DNA from: Elusimicrobiota bacterium | GTDB lineage: Bacteria; Elusimicrobiota; Elusimicrobia; UBA1565; UBA9628 | Assembly: GCA_003452935.1 (NCBI GenBank) | Contig: DMMY01000011.1 | Span: forward strand, 196,807-260,806 | Length of the DNA: 64,000 nt | Reading direction: 5' to 3' | Part shown: one piece after another, positions 41,903 through 50,500 of the stretch | How positions within the stretch are numbered: the first letter of the stretch is position 1 | How the letters are laid out: each line of letters begins with the position of its first letter | Translations under genes and position numbers: made by a program | Notes under the pieces: model-generated | Told to the model about the DNA's origin: nothing | The model's input: only the letters and a program-made list of their open reading frames with translations | Database searches by the model: none

Positions 41903-42682
41903 ATGAACCAGCCTCCGGATAGAAGAGCCACCCTCATTCTCTTCTATTTTACTTGCCTGTTTTGCCTGGTCGGCATCACCCTGCTGGCGCACGCGGGCCG
42001 ATCCTTGGCGGAAATCTGCCGGCGGACCAGCTCGATCGACGAAAAAACGGCGAAGATCAACAACCTGGTACAGGAATACCGGCGCCAACTCGGCTACGGC
42101 CGGGAACTGGCCTCCCAAATGGACTTCTGGCAGAACCTGCCCAACCTCCTGCCCGAACAAACGCGGTTCGTCAAGATGCAGAACATTCTCCAGGAAGAGG
42201 TCACCGCGCAGCGCCGCAAGATCAACGCGCGCCTGGCCGGGGTGCGCTACGTCTTGGTCGACACCAAGGCCAACAAGCTCTACGTCAAGCGCGGCCTTAA
42301 ACTCCTGCTCGAGGCCAACTGTTCCGTGGGCAGAGGCGGGCAATTGCGCGACAAGCCCACCGGCCGGGTTTGGGACTTCAACACCCCAAAAGGAGTCTTC
42401 TCCGTCATCTGGAAGACGGAAAACCCCATCTGGATCAAGCCGGATTGGGCTTTCGTCGAGGCCAAGGAACCCATCCCGCCTCCGGACGACCAATCGCGCA
42501 TGGTAGCCGGAGAGCTCGGCCAGTATCTCCTCTCCATCGGCAACGGTTACCTGATCCACGGCACCAAGAATGAAGCGGTCCTGGGCCAGCCCGTGTCGCA
42601 CGGCTGCATCCGGCTGGGAGCCAAGGATCTCGAGCAGGTCTATAAGATCGTGCCCGCCGGGGCCAAGGTTTATGTCTACTGA
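41903..42682 (+). CDS. L,D-transpeptidase (YkuD/ErfK family)
   Basis: The 259-aa product has an N-terminal anchor (about 10-30), a coiled segment (50-105), and a YkuD catalytic domain (about 110-259). The active-site signature is intact: His in YLIHGTKN and Cys in VSHGCIRLG. These enzymes form 3-3 cross-links or attach lipoproteins to peptidoglycan in the periplasm. Its 3' end overlaps the next transpeptidase-like gene by 11 bp. Confidence 0.88.
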   Translation: MNQPPDRRATLILFYFTCLFCLVGITLLAHAGRSLAEICRRTSSIDEKTAKINNLVQEYRRQLGYGRELASQMDFWQNLPNLLPEQTRFVKMQNILQEEVTAQRRKINARLAGVRYVLVDTKANKLYVKRGLKLLLEANCSVGRGGQLRDKPTGRVWDFNTPKGVFSVIWKTENPIWIKPDWAFVEAKEPIPPPDDQSRMVAGELGQYLLSIGNGYLIHGTKNEAVLGQPVSHGCIRLGAKDLEQVYKIVPAGAKVYVY

Positions 42683-43535
42683 TGCGCGGCCGTGCCTCCG
42701 CTGGCTGGGTCAAGCCAAAGGCTGGGCCCGGCAGGCTCTGCAAAAGATGGACTGCCTCCTGGATCGCCTGCACTCATTCATTGTCCGGGCCAGCCAGCAA
42801 CAGGTCTCGGCCCTGGCCGGCTTCGCGGCCGGCCTGGCGCTTTTGGCCATGCTCGGCACGTTGGATAGGGGCCTGGACCGCAAACTCGCGGCCGCGGACG
42901 CCGACCTGGCGCGCCTCAGCGCCCCTACAATAGAGGAAGCCGAAGCCGCCCTCGAATCGATCTCAAATCTCAACGCTCTCAAGGCCTCGGACCTGGAAAA
43001 AATGAAGGCCGCGATGGTGGGACTGGCCCAAAAGCAGAAAAAATATTATGAGGAACGGCTCGCCTTGAGCGAGGAACGACGCCAACTGGAAAAGCAGCTC
43101 GAACTGTTGGACACCTATCTGGTCATCGACTCGTTCACCGACAAGATCAAGGTGATGCGCGGCGATCAAGTGGTCAAGGATTTCCCTTTCGAGAGCCTCT
43201 CCTGCTGGGGCGACGTCTTGCGGGGAACCACTCCCAAGACCCCGCGCGCCGCCCAAGTCACCTCCAAGGAATTCTATGCCCACCCGGAGCGCGGGGAGGT
43301 CAAGATCCAGGATGGCAAACTCGCATGGACCCCGCCCCAGATCGGCGACGTATCGCGCAGCGACGCGCTCGGCCGCACCGTGGTCTTCACCAACACCCCG
43401 CTGATCCTGCACGCCCCGCCTCAAAAGCGCCCCGCCCACGATTCCTTCCCGCATTGCTGCCTCAACATGAAGGCCCCCATGGCCAAGAAAGTCTACGACG
43501 CCCTCTACATCGGCACCCGGATCATCGTCCATTGA
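42672..43535 (+). CDS. Divergent L,D-transpeptidase-like protein
   Basis: ATG 42672 lies inside the end of the preceding gene, so the two are translationally coupled. The 287-aa product has a membrane segment (about 46-64), a long coiled coil (75-150), and a YkuD-like domain. The active-site block reads ILHAPPQKRPAHDS, then FPHCCLNM: His and Cys are kept, but the SHGC motif is PHCC. It may be a variant enzyme or a regulatory paralogue of the first protein. Confidence 0.7.
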   Translation: MSTDARPCLRWLGQAKGWARQALQKMDCLLDRLHSFIVRASQQQVSALAGFAAGLALLAMLGTLDRGLDRKLAAADADLARLSAPTIEEAEAALESISNLNALKASDLEKMKAAMVGLAQKQKKYYEERLALSEERRQLEKQLELLDTYLVIDSFTDKIKVMRGDQVVKDFPFESLSCWGDVLRGTTPKTPRAAQVTSKEFYAHPERGEVKIQDGKLAWTPPQIGDVSRSDALGRTVVFTNTPLILHAPPQKRPAHDSFPHCCLNMKAPMAKKVYDALYIGTRIIVH

Positions 43536-43578
43536 CGGCCCCGGTTCGATCGCATTCCCGACCGCTCGAATCGGCCCA

Positions 43579-43609
43579 TTGACAAACCCCCGGCACGCTG
43601 GTGTATAAT
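43579..43609 (+). promoter_or_regulatory. Promoter of the arginine operon
   Basis: TTGACA (43579-43584), 19 bp, TATAAT (43604-43609). Both boxes are perfect but the spacing is long. The transcript would start near 43616, six nucleotides before ATG 43622. Confidence 0.65.
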
Positions 43610-43636
43610 TATGCTCTTCTTATGCATAAAGATTCA
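43602..43636 (+). promoter_or_regulatory. Tandem ARG-box-like operators
   Basis: TGTATAATTATGCT (43602-43615) and TGCATAAAGATTCA (43623-43636) resemble the ArgR operator pattern TGAAT-WWWW-ATTCA (about 11 and 12-13 of 14). They are spaced 21 bp start to start, the usual ArgR spacing. Box 1 covers the -10, box 2 the argR start codon. Confidence 0.6.
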
Positions 43637-44080
43637 CGGCCTGGAAAATCCGTTCGACAAACCGCGGTGCTGGAGGCGGTCCAGGCCGAGCCCATCGCCA
43701 CGCAGAACGATCTGGTGCGCGCCTTAAGGCGGCGCAGCATCAAAGCCACCCAGGTCTCGGTCTCTCGCGACATCGCGCAGCTGGGACTCATCAAGGTCCG
43801 CGGCCGCTACCTGCCCCCGCCGGCCGAGATCGCGGCTCCGCAGCCGGAGCAGCCCTTCGCGGCCTGGGTCGAGTCCTGGGCCCAAGCCGGCCCCCACTTG
43901 GTCGTCATCCGCTGCGCGGTCGGCGCGGCCGCGCGCATCGCCCTGGCGCTCGACAAGGCCCGCCTGCCCGGCGTGATGGGCACCTTGGCCGGCGACGACA
44001 CGGTATTCGCGGCCACGGCCTCGCGCGCCGCCAGCCGAAGCCTGAACCAATTCCTGAAAGCGCGCCTGCCCCAATCATGA
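43622..44080 (+). CDS. argR: Arginine repressor ArgR
   Basis: ATG 43622 is chosen because a GTG at 43601 lies within the -10 box (152 aa). The N-terminal winged helix (about 12-70) has NDLVRALRRRSIKATQVSVS, then RDIAQLGLIKV. The C-terminal oligomerisation domain (about 85-150) has the GVMGTLAGDDTVF block that binds arginine between trimers. It represses the operon when arginine is plentiful. The stop overlaps argG by 4 bp. Confidence 0.9.
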   Translation: MHKDSRPGKSVRQTAVLEAVQAEPIATQNDLVRALRRRSIKATQVSVSRDIAQLGLIKVRGRYLPPPAEIAAPQPEQPFAAWVESWAQAGPHLVVIRCAVGAAARIALALDKARLPGVMGTLAGDDTVFAATASRAASRSLNQFLKARLPQS

Positions 44081-45294
44081 AAAAACCACGGATAGTTCTG
44101 GCTTTCAGCGGCGGATTGGACACCACGTTCTGCCTGGTGTGGCTCCAGAAAGAAAAGAACGCCGACGTGTTCACCGTCACGGTAGACACCGGCGGTTTTA
44201 CTCCGGACGAGGCGGGCCTCATCGCCGCCCACGCGCGCCGGCTCGGCTCGGCGCAGCACCGCACCATCGACGGCCGCGACGAGGTCTTCTCCCGCTTTAT
44301 CGTGCCGCTCATCTGGGGCAACGTGCTGCGCGGCCGCGTCTATCCCTTGTCGGTCGCGGCCGAGCGCGTCCTGCAGGCGCAGCTCGTCGCGCGCGTGGCC
44401 AAGGGAATCGGAGCCGACGCCGTGGCTCACGGCTCCACGGGAGCCGGCAACGACCAAGTCCGCTTCGATGCCGCATTCGGGGTGGAGGCGCCTGGCCTGC
44501 CGATCATGACCCCGGTGCGCGATCTCGCCTGGTCGCGCGAGCGCGAGACCCAATATCTCGCCGGTCACGGCGTCACCGTGCCGGCCAAGACCTCCACATA
44601 CTCGGTCAACGCCGGCCTCTGGGGCACGACCGTGGGCGGCAAGGAAACCCATGACCCCTGGACCGAGGTGCCGGCCGCGGCCTATCCCTCGACCGGCAAG
44701 GACGCGGCCGCCCGGCCCATGGACATCGTCATCGGATTTGAAAAGGGCGTGCCCGTCTCCGTGGACGACCGACCCTATAAAGGAGTAGCCGTGGTCGAAA
44801 AGCTCCACGCCCTGGGCCGTCTCTACGGCCTCGGCCGCGGCGTGCACATAGGCGACACGGTCCTGGGCATCAAGGGTCGCATCGGCTTCGAAGCCCCGGC
44901 GCCGCTCATGCTTATAGCCGCGCACCTGGAGCTCGAAAAGCTCGTCCTGACCCGCTGGCAGTCATTCTGGAAGAACCATCTCGCGGAATTCTACGGACAA
45001 ATGCTTCACGAGGGCCTATTCTTCGACCCCGCCCTGCGCGACATAGAAGCCCTCATGGCCTCGAGCCAGGAGACGGTTACCGGCCAGGCGCGCGTGCGTC
45101 TGGAGCCCGGGTGCTTCGCCGTGACCGGCGTGCGCAGCCCGCACAGCCTCATGGCCGCGCAGGCCGCGGCCTACGGCGAGACCACGGGGCTCTGGAGCGG
45201 CGCGGACGCGGCGGGATTTGCCCGGCTGCACGCCCTGCCCATGACGCTGGCCCAATTGGCGCGCCCCGCGGCCAAGCCGGCCGCCGCGCCATGA
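44077..45294 (+). CDS. argG: Argininosuccinate synthase
   Basis: The 405-aa product joins citrulline and aspartate using ATP. It carries the N-type ATP pyrophosphatase loop LAFSGGLDTTFCL, HGSTGAGNDQVRFD (citrulline/aspartate contact), and the C-terminal EPGCFAVTGV. Length and motifs fit the family. ATGA overlaps join it to argR before and to gene X after. Confidence 0.93.
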   Translation: MKKPRIVLAFSGGLDTTFCLVWLQKEKNADVFTVTVDTGGFTPDEAGLIAAHARRLGSAQHRTIDGRDEVFSRFIVPLIWGNVLRGRVYPLSVAAERVLQAQLVARVAKGIGADAVAHGSTGAGNDQVRFDAAFGVEAPGLPIMTPVRDLAWSRERETQYLAGHGVTVPAKTSTYSVNAGLWGTTVGGKETHDPWTEVPAAAYPSTGKDAAARPMDIVIGFEKGVPVSVDDRPYKGVAVVEKLHALGRLYGLGRGVHIGDTVLGIKGRIGFEAPAPLMLIAAHLELEKLVLTRWQSFWKNHLAEFYGQMLHEGLFFDPALRDIEALMASSQETVTGQARVRLEPGCFAVTGVRSPHSLMAAQAAAYGETTGLWSGADAAGFARLHALPMTLAQLARPAAKPAAAP

Positions 45295-46337
45295 AAATCA
45301 AGATCGACAAGATCGCCTCGGCCACGCGCAACGCGCGCGTCAGCCGGGAAGCCGACCTGAGCGACGAGGTCCGCGCCGAGGAAGGCAGCGTGGTCGCGGC
45401 GCGGGTCCACGGCACCAAGACCGTCTACAACACTCTCGAGGACGTCCACGGCCGGATGCTGGGCCTCAACGACGGCGACATCATCGCCGGAGTTTTGGGC
45501 TCCCGACGCGCCCTTCGCGGCTACGCCGGAGAGGTTCCAGGCTCCATCCAGGTTGGCGATCGGCTCGACATCCTCAACCTTGGCGGCGTGATCGGCCGCT
45601 GCACCTCGACCAACATCGAACTGGGGCCTCCGCTCAAAGCCGAAATCCTGGGCCAAGTCCTCTCCTTCCCTTTCCTGGGCGAGCGCCGCGGAGTGCCGGC
45701 CACCATCCGCGCCAATGCCGTGCCCTGGTCCCAGACCCTGGCGGCCTCGGCGCCCATCGTCTATATCGCGGGGACCTGCATGAACGCGGGCAAAACCTTC
45801 GCCTGCGGGGAGATCATCCGCTATCTGACCCGGCGCGGCCGACGCGTCTGCGGCGCCAAGCTGACCGGCGTCTCCCTGCTGCGCGACACCCTGAGCATGA
45901 ACGACCGCGGCGCCGTCAAGAGCCTGTTTTTCAACGACGCCGGCGTGGTCTCCACCAACGAGGCCGTGGCCGTTCCCGTGGCCAAGGGCCTGCTCAACGC
46001 TTTAAACCGCGAGGAGCCCGATTGCCTCGTCGTGGAGCTGGGCGACGGCATCATGGGCGAATACGGGGTCCAACCCATCCTGCGCGACGCCGAACTCATG
46101 GCCCCGGCCGCGGCCCACGTCATCTGCGCGACCGATCCGGTCGCGGCCTGGGGCAGCGTGGAACTCTACCGCCGGGATTTTCAAAAAAAGGTCTCCGTGA
46201 TCTGCGGCCCGGCCACGGACAACGCCGTGGGCAAGCACTTCATAGAAAGCCGCGTCGGCGTGCGGGCGCTCAACGCCCGCATCGAATACGAGGCCCTCGG
46301 CGGCTTCATCGAACACGCCCTCTTCGGAGCGCCCTGA
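45291..46337 (+). CDS. P-loop protein of unknown function in the arginine operon (gene X)
   Basis: The 348-aa product has an uncharacterised N-terminal domain (about 1-150, with AARVHGTKTVYNTLEDV and GDRLDILNLGGVIG, probably beta-rich). A P-loop domain follows: IAGTCMNAGKTFACGEII (Walker A at 161-169), GAKLTGVSLLRDT, LVVELGDGIMGEYG (Walker B-like, 246-260), and VICATDPVAAWGS. The P-loop part recalls the SIMIBI/DUF1611 style, in which DgcN is reported as a D-glutamate N-acetyltransferase. The frame is tightly joined (4-bp overlap with argG, 1-bp with argC), so a role in arginine synthesis is likely. Enzyme activity is not established. Confidence 0.75.
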   Translation: MKIKIDKIASATRNARVSREADLSDEVRAEEGSVVAARVHGTKTVYNTLEDVHGRMLGLNDGDIIAGVLGSRRALRGYAGEVPGSIQVGDRLDILNLGGVIGRCTSTNIELGPPLKAEILGQVLSFPFLGERRGVPATIRANAVPWSQTLAASAPIVYIAGTCMNAGKTFACGEIIRYLTRRGRRVCGAKLTGVSLLRDTLSMNDRGAVKSLFFNDAGVVSTNEAVAVPVAKGLLNALNREEPDCLVVELGDGIMGEYGVQPILRDAELMAPAAAHVICATDPVAAWGSVELYRRDFQKKVSVICGPATDNAVGKHFIESRVGVRALNARIEYEALGGFIEHALFGAP

Positions 46338-47362
46338 TGGCCTCCCCCCGCCCCGCCCGCGCCGCCATCCTGGGCGCGGCGGGATTTACCGGAGGGGAGC
46401 TCATCCGCCTCCTGCTGCGCCATCCCCACATCGAACTCGTCGCCGCCGTCTCCTCCAGTCACGCGGGCCTTCCCGTCTGCGAGGCGCATCCCAATCTGCG
46501 CGGCCGCACGGATATGCGCTTCTCGCCTCGGATCGACGCCCGCGGCCTCGACGCGATCTTCTTGGCCGGCGGCCACGGCCAGTCCATGAGCGCGGCCCCG
46601 GATATGCTGGCCGCGGCCGGCGCGAAGCTGCGCCTCATCGACCTCTCCGGCGATTTCCGCCTGCCTCGGCCCGAGCTCTATGAGAAGTGGTACGGCCGCG
46701 GCCACGCCGCGCCCCAGCTGCTCTCCCGCTTCGCTTACGGCCTTACGGAACTCAATCGCGCGGCCATCAAGAAGTCCCGTTGCGTGGCCAACCCCGGCTG
46801 CTTTGCCACGGCCGTGTGCCTGGCCCTGGGCCCCCTGGCCCGGGCCGGCCTCAAGGCCGCGGCCTGCGTCACGGCCGTGACCGGCTCCTCGGGCTCCGGC
46901 TGCAAGCCGTCGCTTTTGGCTCATCACCCCACGCGCTGGTCCAACATGCGCGCCTACAAGCCCTTCGCGCACCAGCACGTCCCCGAGATCGAGGGCCTTC
47001 TAGGCCGCGGACTGAGCTTCTCATTGATCCCGGTCTCCGGGCCTTTTGCGCGCGGCATCTACGCGGTCTGCCAGATTCCCCGGCCCCGCTCATGGAACGA
47101 GGAAAAATTGCGCCGCCTCTACGCCGCGGCCTATAAAGGAAGCCCTTTTGTCCGGCTGCTTTCGCAGCCCCCCAGCCTCAACGCCGTGCTGGGCAGCAAT
47201 CATTGCGACATCCACGCGACGGTCGGCGACGGACATATCGGCGTGGTGGCCGCGATCGACAACCTCGTCAAAGGCGCCTCGGGCCAGGCCGTCCAGAACC
47301 TCAACGTCATGCTGGGCTTCGACGAGGCCGCGGGCTTGGATTTCGCCGGACCCTATCCATGA
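46337..47362 (+). CDS. argC: N-acyl-gamma-glutamyl-phosphate reductase
   Basis: ATG 46337 shares one base with the stop of gene X (341 aa). NADP motif AILGAAGFTGGELIRLLLRHP (GxxGxxG), catalytic Cys in VANPGCFATAV, and catalytic His in HQHVPEIEG. It reduces acyl-glutamyl phosphate to the semialdehyde. Which acyl group is used depends on the pathway question raised by ArgF'. Confidence 0.92.
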   Translation: MASPRPARAAILGAAGFTGGELIRLLLRHPHIELVAAVSSSHAGLPVCEAHPNLRGRTDMRFSPRIDARGLDAIFLAGGHGQSMSAAPDMLAAAGAKLRLIDLSGDFRLPRPELYEKWYGRGHAAPQLLSRFAYGLTELNRAAIKKSRCVANPGCFATAVCLALGPLARAGLKAAACVTAVTGSSGSGCKPSLLAHHPTRWSNMRAYKPFAHQHVPEIEGLLGRGLSFSLIPVSGPFARGIYAVCQIPRPRSWNEEKLRRLYAAAYKGSPFVRLLSQPPSLNAVLGSNHCDIHATVGDGHIGVVAAIDNLVKGASGQAVQNLNVMLGFDEAAGLDFAGPYP

Positions 47363-48543
47363 CACGGCTCAAAAAGCTGGAAGAATCATTCGTCCTGCCC
47401 ACCTACGCCAAGTTCCCCTTCGCCTTGGCGCGCGGCCGCGGGACGTATGTCTGGGACGAGGCCGGCAACCGCTACCTCGACCTCTACGGCGGCCACGCCG
47501 TCTGCCTGCTCGGCCATTGCCCGCCCGAGGTGGTCGCCGCCATATCCGAGCAGGCCAAGCGCCTGCTCTTCTATTCCAACCTCGTCTACAGCCGCGTGCG
47601 CGCCCAGGCCGCCAAAGCCTTGGTCCGGCTCTGCGACATTGCCGGCAGCCAGGTGTTTTTCTGCAACTCCGGAGCCGAGGCCAACGAAGGCGCCATGCGC
47701 CTGGCGCGGCTGGCCACGGGCCGGGCCCGCATCCTGGCCACGACGGGCTCCTTTCACGGCCGCACCGCCGCGGCCTTGGCCGCCACGGGCATCGATTCAT
47801 ACAAGAAGCCTGCCCACGGTCTGGCCCGCGACGTCAGCCACGTGCCTTTCGGCGACCTGGCCGCGGCCCAGGCCGCTTTGGGTCCGGACGTGGCGGGCTT
47901 TATCCTGGAGCCCATACAAAGCATAGCCGGAATCGTGGCGCCGCCCGCGGGCTATCTCTCCGGCCTGGCCCGGCTCTGCCGGCGCCACGGGACTATGCTC
48001 ATCTTTGACGAAGTCCAGACCGGCCTGGGGCGTCTGGGCGCGCCGACCGCGGCCCAAGCCTTTGACGTGGAACCCGACATCCTGACCTTTGCCAAGGCCC
48101 TGGGCTCGGGCGTGCCCTGCGCCGCGGTGCTGGCGGGTCCCAGGGCCGCGGCCCGGATAAAATCCGGAGACCTGGGCTCGACGTTCGGCGGGGGTCCCTT
48201 GGCCTGCGCCGCGATCCTGGCAACCCTGGAGATATTGACCCAGCGCCGGCTCTGGCGCAACGCCGCGCGCATGGAAGCCCTGGCGCGCCGGACCCTGGTC
48301 TTCCCGGCGCTGCGCGAGATCAGGGGCAAAGGCCTGCTCCTGGGCCTGGTCCTCGACAAGCCTTCGCAAGAAGTGCGCGACGGCCTGCTCCGGCGACGCA
48401 TCCTGGTCGGCTCCAGCCAGGATCCGCGCGTCATCCGCCTTTTGCCGCCGCTGACCGTCACCGCCAAGGAGCTCGCCTTGCTGCGCGGCGCGCTCTCGGA
48501 TATCTGGGAGGCACGCCCGGCCAAGGGCGCGAGCAATCCATAA
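47359..48543 (+). CDS. argD: N-acyl-ornithine aminotransferase
   Basis: ATG 47359 overlaps argC by 4 bp (394 aa). Class III PLP aminotransferase: phosphate-binding SGAEANEGAMRLAR, GSFHGRT, IFDEVQTGLGRLG, and the PLP Lys in LTFAKALGSGVP. It converts the semialdehyde to acyl-ornithine with glutamate as donor. Acetyl- and succinyl-ornithine are both accepted by ArgD-type enzymes. Confidence 0.92.
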   Translation: MTRLKKLEESFVLPTYAKFPFALARGRGTYVWDEAGNRYLDLYGGHAVCLLGHCPPEVVAAISEQAKRLLFYSNLVYSRVRAQAAKALVRLCDIAGSQVFFCNSGAEANEGAMRLARLATGRARILATTGSFHGRTAAALAATGIDSYKKPAHGLARDVSHVPFGDLAAAQAALGPDVAGFILEPIQSIAGIVAPPAGYLSGLARLCRRHGTMLIFDEVQTGLGRLGAPTAAQAFDVEPDILTFAKALGSGVPCAAVLAGPRAAARIKSGDLGSTFGGGPLACAAILATLEILTQRRLWRNAARMEALARRTLVFPALREIRGKGLLLGLVLDKPSQEVRDGLLRRRILVGSSQDPRVIRLLPPLTVTAKELALLRGALSDIWEARPAKGASNP

Positions 48544-49565
48544 TGAAACATTTCACACATCTGCACGAACACTCGACCGCGGAGCTGCAAGGCCTCGTGG
48601 CCGCGGCCCTGCGCCTGAAAAAATCCCCCTTGCCGGATTTGCCCCTGGCCGGACGCAGCGTGGCGTTCTGCTTCATGAATCCGTCTTTGCGCACGCAGGT
48701 CTCCTTCGAGGTGGCCACCGCGGCCCTGGGCGGCCATCCGGTCGTGCTCTCCCTGGGCCAGGACACTTGGAAAGTGGAACACCGCGAGGGCATCGTGATG
48801 GACGGCCCCGCGGCCGAGCATCTTAAGGAAGCGGTCCCGGTGCTGGCCCGCTATTGCCAGGCCGTGGCCCTGCGCTCCTTCCCGGAAGGGAAAAGCTGGC
48901 AGCAAGACAAGCTCGAGCCCTTTCTGCGCGCTTTTCGCAAATACTCCGAAGTGCCGGTCATCAACCTGGAGTCAGCCACCAGCCACCCCTGCCAGGGGCT
49001 AGCCGACCTCATGACCATCCAAGAGCGCATGGAGCCCCGCCGCAAGAACTTTCTGCTGACCTGGGCCCCGCACATCAAGGGCCTGCCCCAAGCCGTGCCC
49101 GCATCCGCGGCCGAGGCCGCGGCCGCGGGAGGAATGAACGTGACCATCGCCCGACCCGAGGGCTATGATCTGGACCCCGAGATCATGCAGCGCATCGCGC
49201 GCCGCTGCGATGAAAACCACGGCCAGCTCAAGGTCACCGATCAAGTCCCGGAGGCTTATGACGGCGCCCACGTGGTCTACGCCAAGAGCTGGGGCTCGAT
49301 CTCCCGCTACGGCGAACCCCCGCCCCAGGACGCGGAGTTTCGCCGCCGCTGGATGGTCACGGCCGAGAAAATGCGGCGCACGCAGAGCGCCTTTTTCATG
49401 CACTGCCTGCCGGTGCGCCGCAACCTTATCGTCGAAGACGCGGTCCTAGACAGCCCGGCTTCCATCGTCATAGACCAGGCCGAGAACCGCCTGCACACCA
49501 GCAAGGCCGTGCTGCTGGCCCTGCTGGCCTCGCAACGCCAAGCCCCGCAGGAGTCCTTATGCTAG
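48543..49565 (+). CDS. argF': N-acyl-ornithine carbamoyltransferase, succinyl-type by key residue
   Basis: The 340-aa product belongs to the acyl-ornithine transcarbamylase group, not to ordinary ornithine enzymes. Visible blocks: NPSLRTQVSFE (carbamoyl phosphate), VEHREGIVMDGPAAEHL, NLESATSHPCQGLADL, LTWAPHIKGLPQAVPAS, ARPEGYDLDP, and FMHCLPVRRNLIVED. In Xanthomonas AOTCase the MDGDTEEH Glu92 selects N-acetylornithine; Bacteroides SOTCase has Pro there. Here it is Ala (MDGPAAEH), a change reported to convert AOTCase to SOTCase. AOTCase Lys302 (RRNVKATD) is Ile here, as in SOTCase. Confidence 0.9.
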   Translation: MKHFTHLHEHSTAELQGLVAAALRLKKSPLPDLPLAGRSVAFCFMNPSLRTQVSFEVATAALGGHPVVLSLGQDTWKVEHREGIVMDGPAAEHLKEAVPVLARYCQAVALRSFPEGKSWQQDKLEPFLRAFRKYSEVPVINLESATSHPCQGLADLMTIQERMEPRRKNFLLTWAPHIKGLPQAVPASAAEAAAAGGMNVTIARPEGYDLDPEIMQRIARRCDENHGQLKVTDQVPEAYDGAHVVYAKSWGSISRYGEPPPQDAEFRRRWMVTAEKMRRTQSAFFMHCLPVRRNLIVEDAVLDSPASIVIDQAENRLHTSKAVLLALLASQRQAPQESLC

Positions 49566-50500
49566 ACGCCTCCATCACGCTCCGGCAAGCCTTCCCGTAC
49601 CTGCGCCTCTACAAAGGCAAGATATTCGTGATCAAGGTCGGCGGCAACGTCCTCTCCCGCCGCGACTGGAGCGACAATCTGGCCGAGGACATCTCGCTCC
49701 TCCAGCAGCTCGGCATACGCCTGGTGCTCGTGCACGGCGGGGGCAAGCAGGCCACCGAACTCTCCGGCCGCCTGGGGCTTAAGACCAATATCGTGGCGGG
49801 CCGCCGAGTCACGGACGAAGCCACCCTCGAGGTGGCCAAAATGGTCTACGCCGGCAGCCTCAACATCGACCTGCTCGCGCGGCTGCGCGCCCACCACACC
49901 CCGGCCGTCGGGCTCTCGGGAGTGGACGCCGGCTTGGTCACGGTCCGCCGCCGGCCGGTCAGCCTCATCGCGCCCGCGCCGGGAGAGCCGCCCGTGTCCG
50001 TGGATTTCGGCTTTGTCGGCGATGTCGTCTCCGTAGACGCCTCGGTCCTCAAGGTCTTGCTCGACGGCGGGTTCTTGCCCGTGATCGCGTCCTTGGCCAG
50101 CGACGAGGCCGGAGTGATCTACAACGTCAACGCCGACTCCATAGCCGAGGCCATGGCGCGCGCGCTCGGCGCGGAGAAGTTCATCGTGCTCACCGACGCC
50201 GACGGACTATTGGCCGACGTCAAGAATCCGGCCAGCCTCATCCCCTACACGGACGCAGAAGAGATCGAGCGCCTGAAAAAATCCGGCGGTCTTTCCGGAG
50301 GGATGCTGCCCAAGGTCGAGGCCTGCCTGCGCGCCGTCCGCGACGGGGTGCGGCGCACCCACATCATCAACGGCACCAAGCCCAATGCCCTGCTGCGCGA
50401 GGTCTTCACCAACGCGGGCTGCGGCACCATGATCGTGGAGCGCTGCGAGCGCGAGGCCTACCAAAACAGCGAGCTGCCCGCGCCCGCGGCCGGGGCATGA
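49559..50500 (+). CDS. argB: N-acyl-glutamate kinase
   Basis: The 313-aa amino acid kinase starts at ATG 49559 with GGAG upstream, overlapping argF' by 7 bp. Motifs: FVIKVGGNVLS, VHGGGKQAT, AGRRVTDEATLEVA, IYNVNADSIAEAMA, TDADGLL, and GGMLPKVEACLRAV. The N-terminal helix (LRQAFPYLRLYKGK) resembles that of arginine-inhibited hexameric enzymes, so feedback control by arginine is possible. Substrate could be acetyl- or succinyl-glutamate. Confidence 0.92.
   Translation: MLDASITLRQAFPYLRLYKGKIFVIKVGGNVLSRRDWSDNLAEDISLLQQLGIRLVLVHGGGKQATELSGRLGLKTNIVAGRRVTDEATLEVAKMVYAGSLNIDLLARLRAHHTPAVGLSGVDAGLVTVRRRPVSLIAPAPGEPPVSVDFGFVGDVVSVDASVLKVLLDGGFLPVIASLASDEAGVIYNVNADSIAEAMARALGAEKFIVLTDADGLLADVKNPASLIPYTDAEEIERLKKSGGLSGGMLPKVEACLRAVRDGVRRTHIINGTKPNALLREVFTNAGCGTMIVERCEREAYQNSELPAPAAGA

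Noticed and set aside
48543..49565. Ordinary ornithine carbamoyltransferase
   Set aside because: Motifs (LTWAPHIKGLPQAVP, PEGYDLDP, MDG-x3-EH) belong to the acyl-ornithine group.
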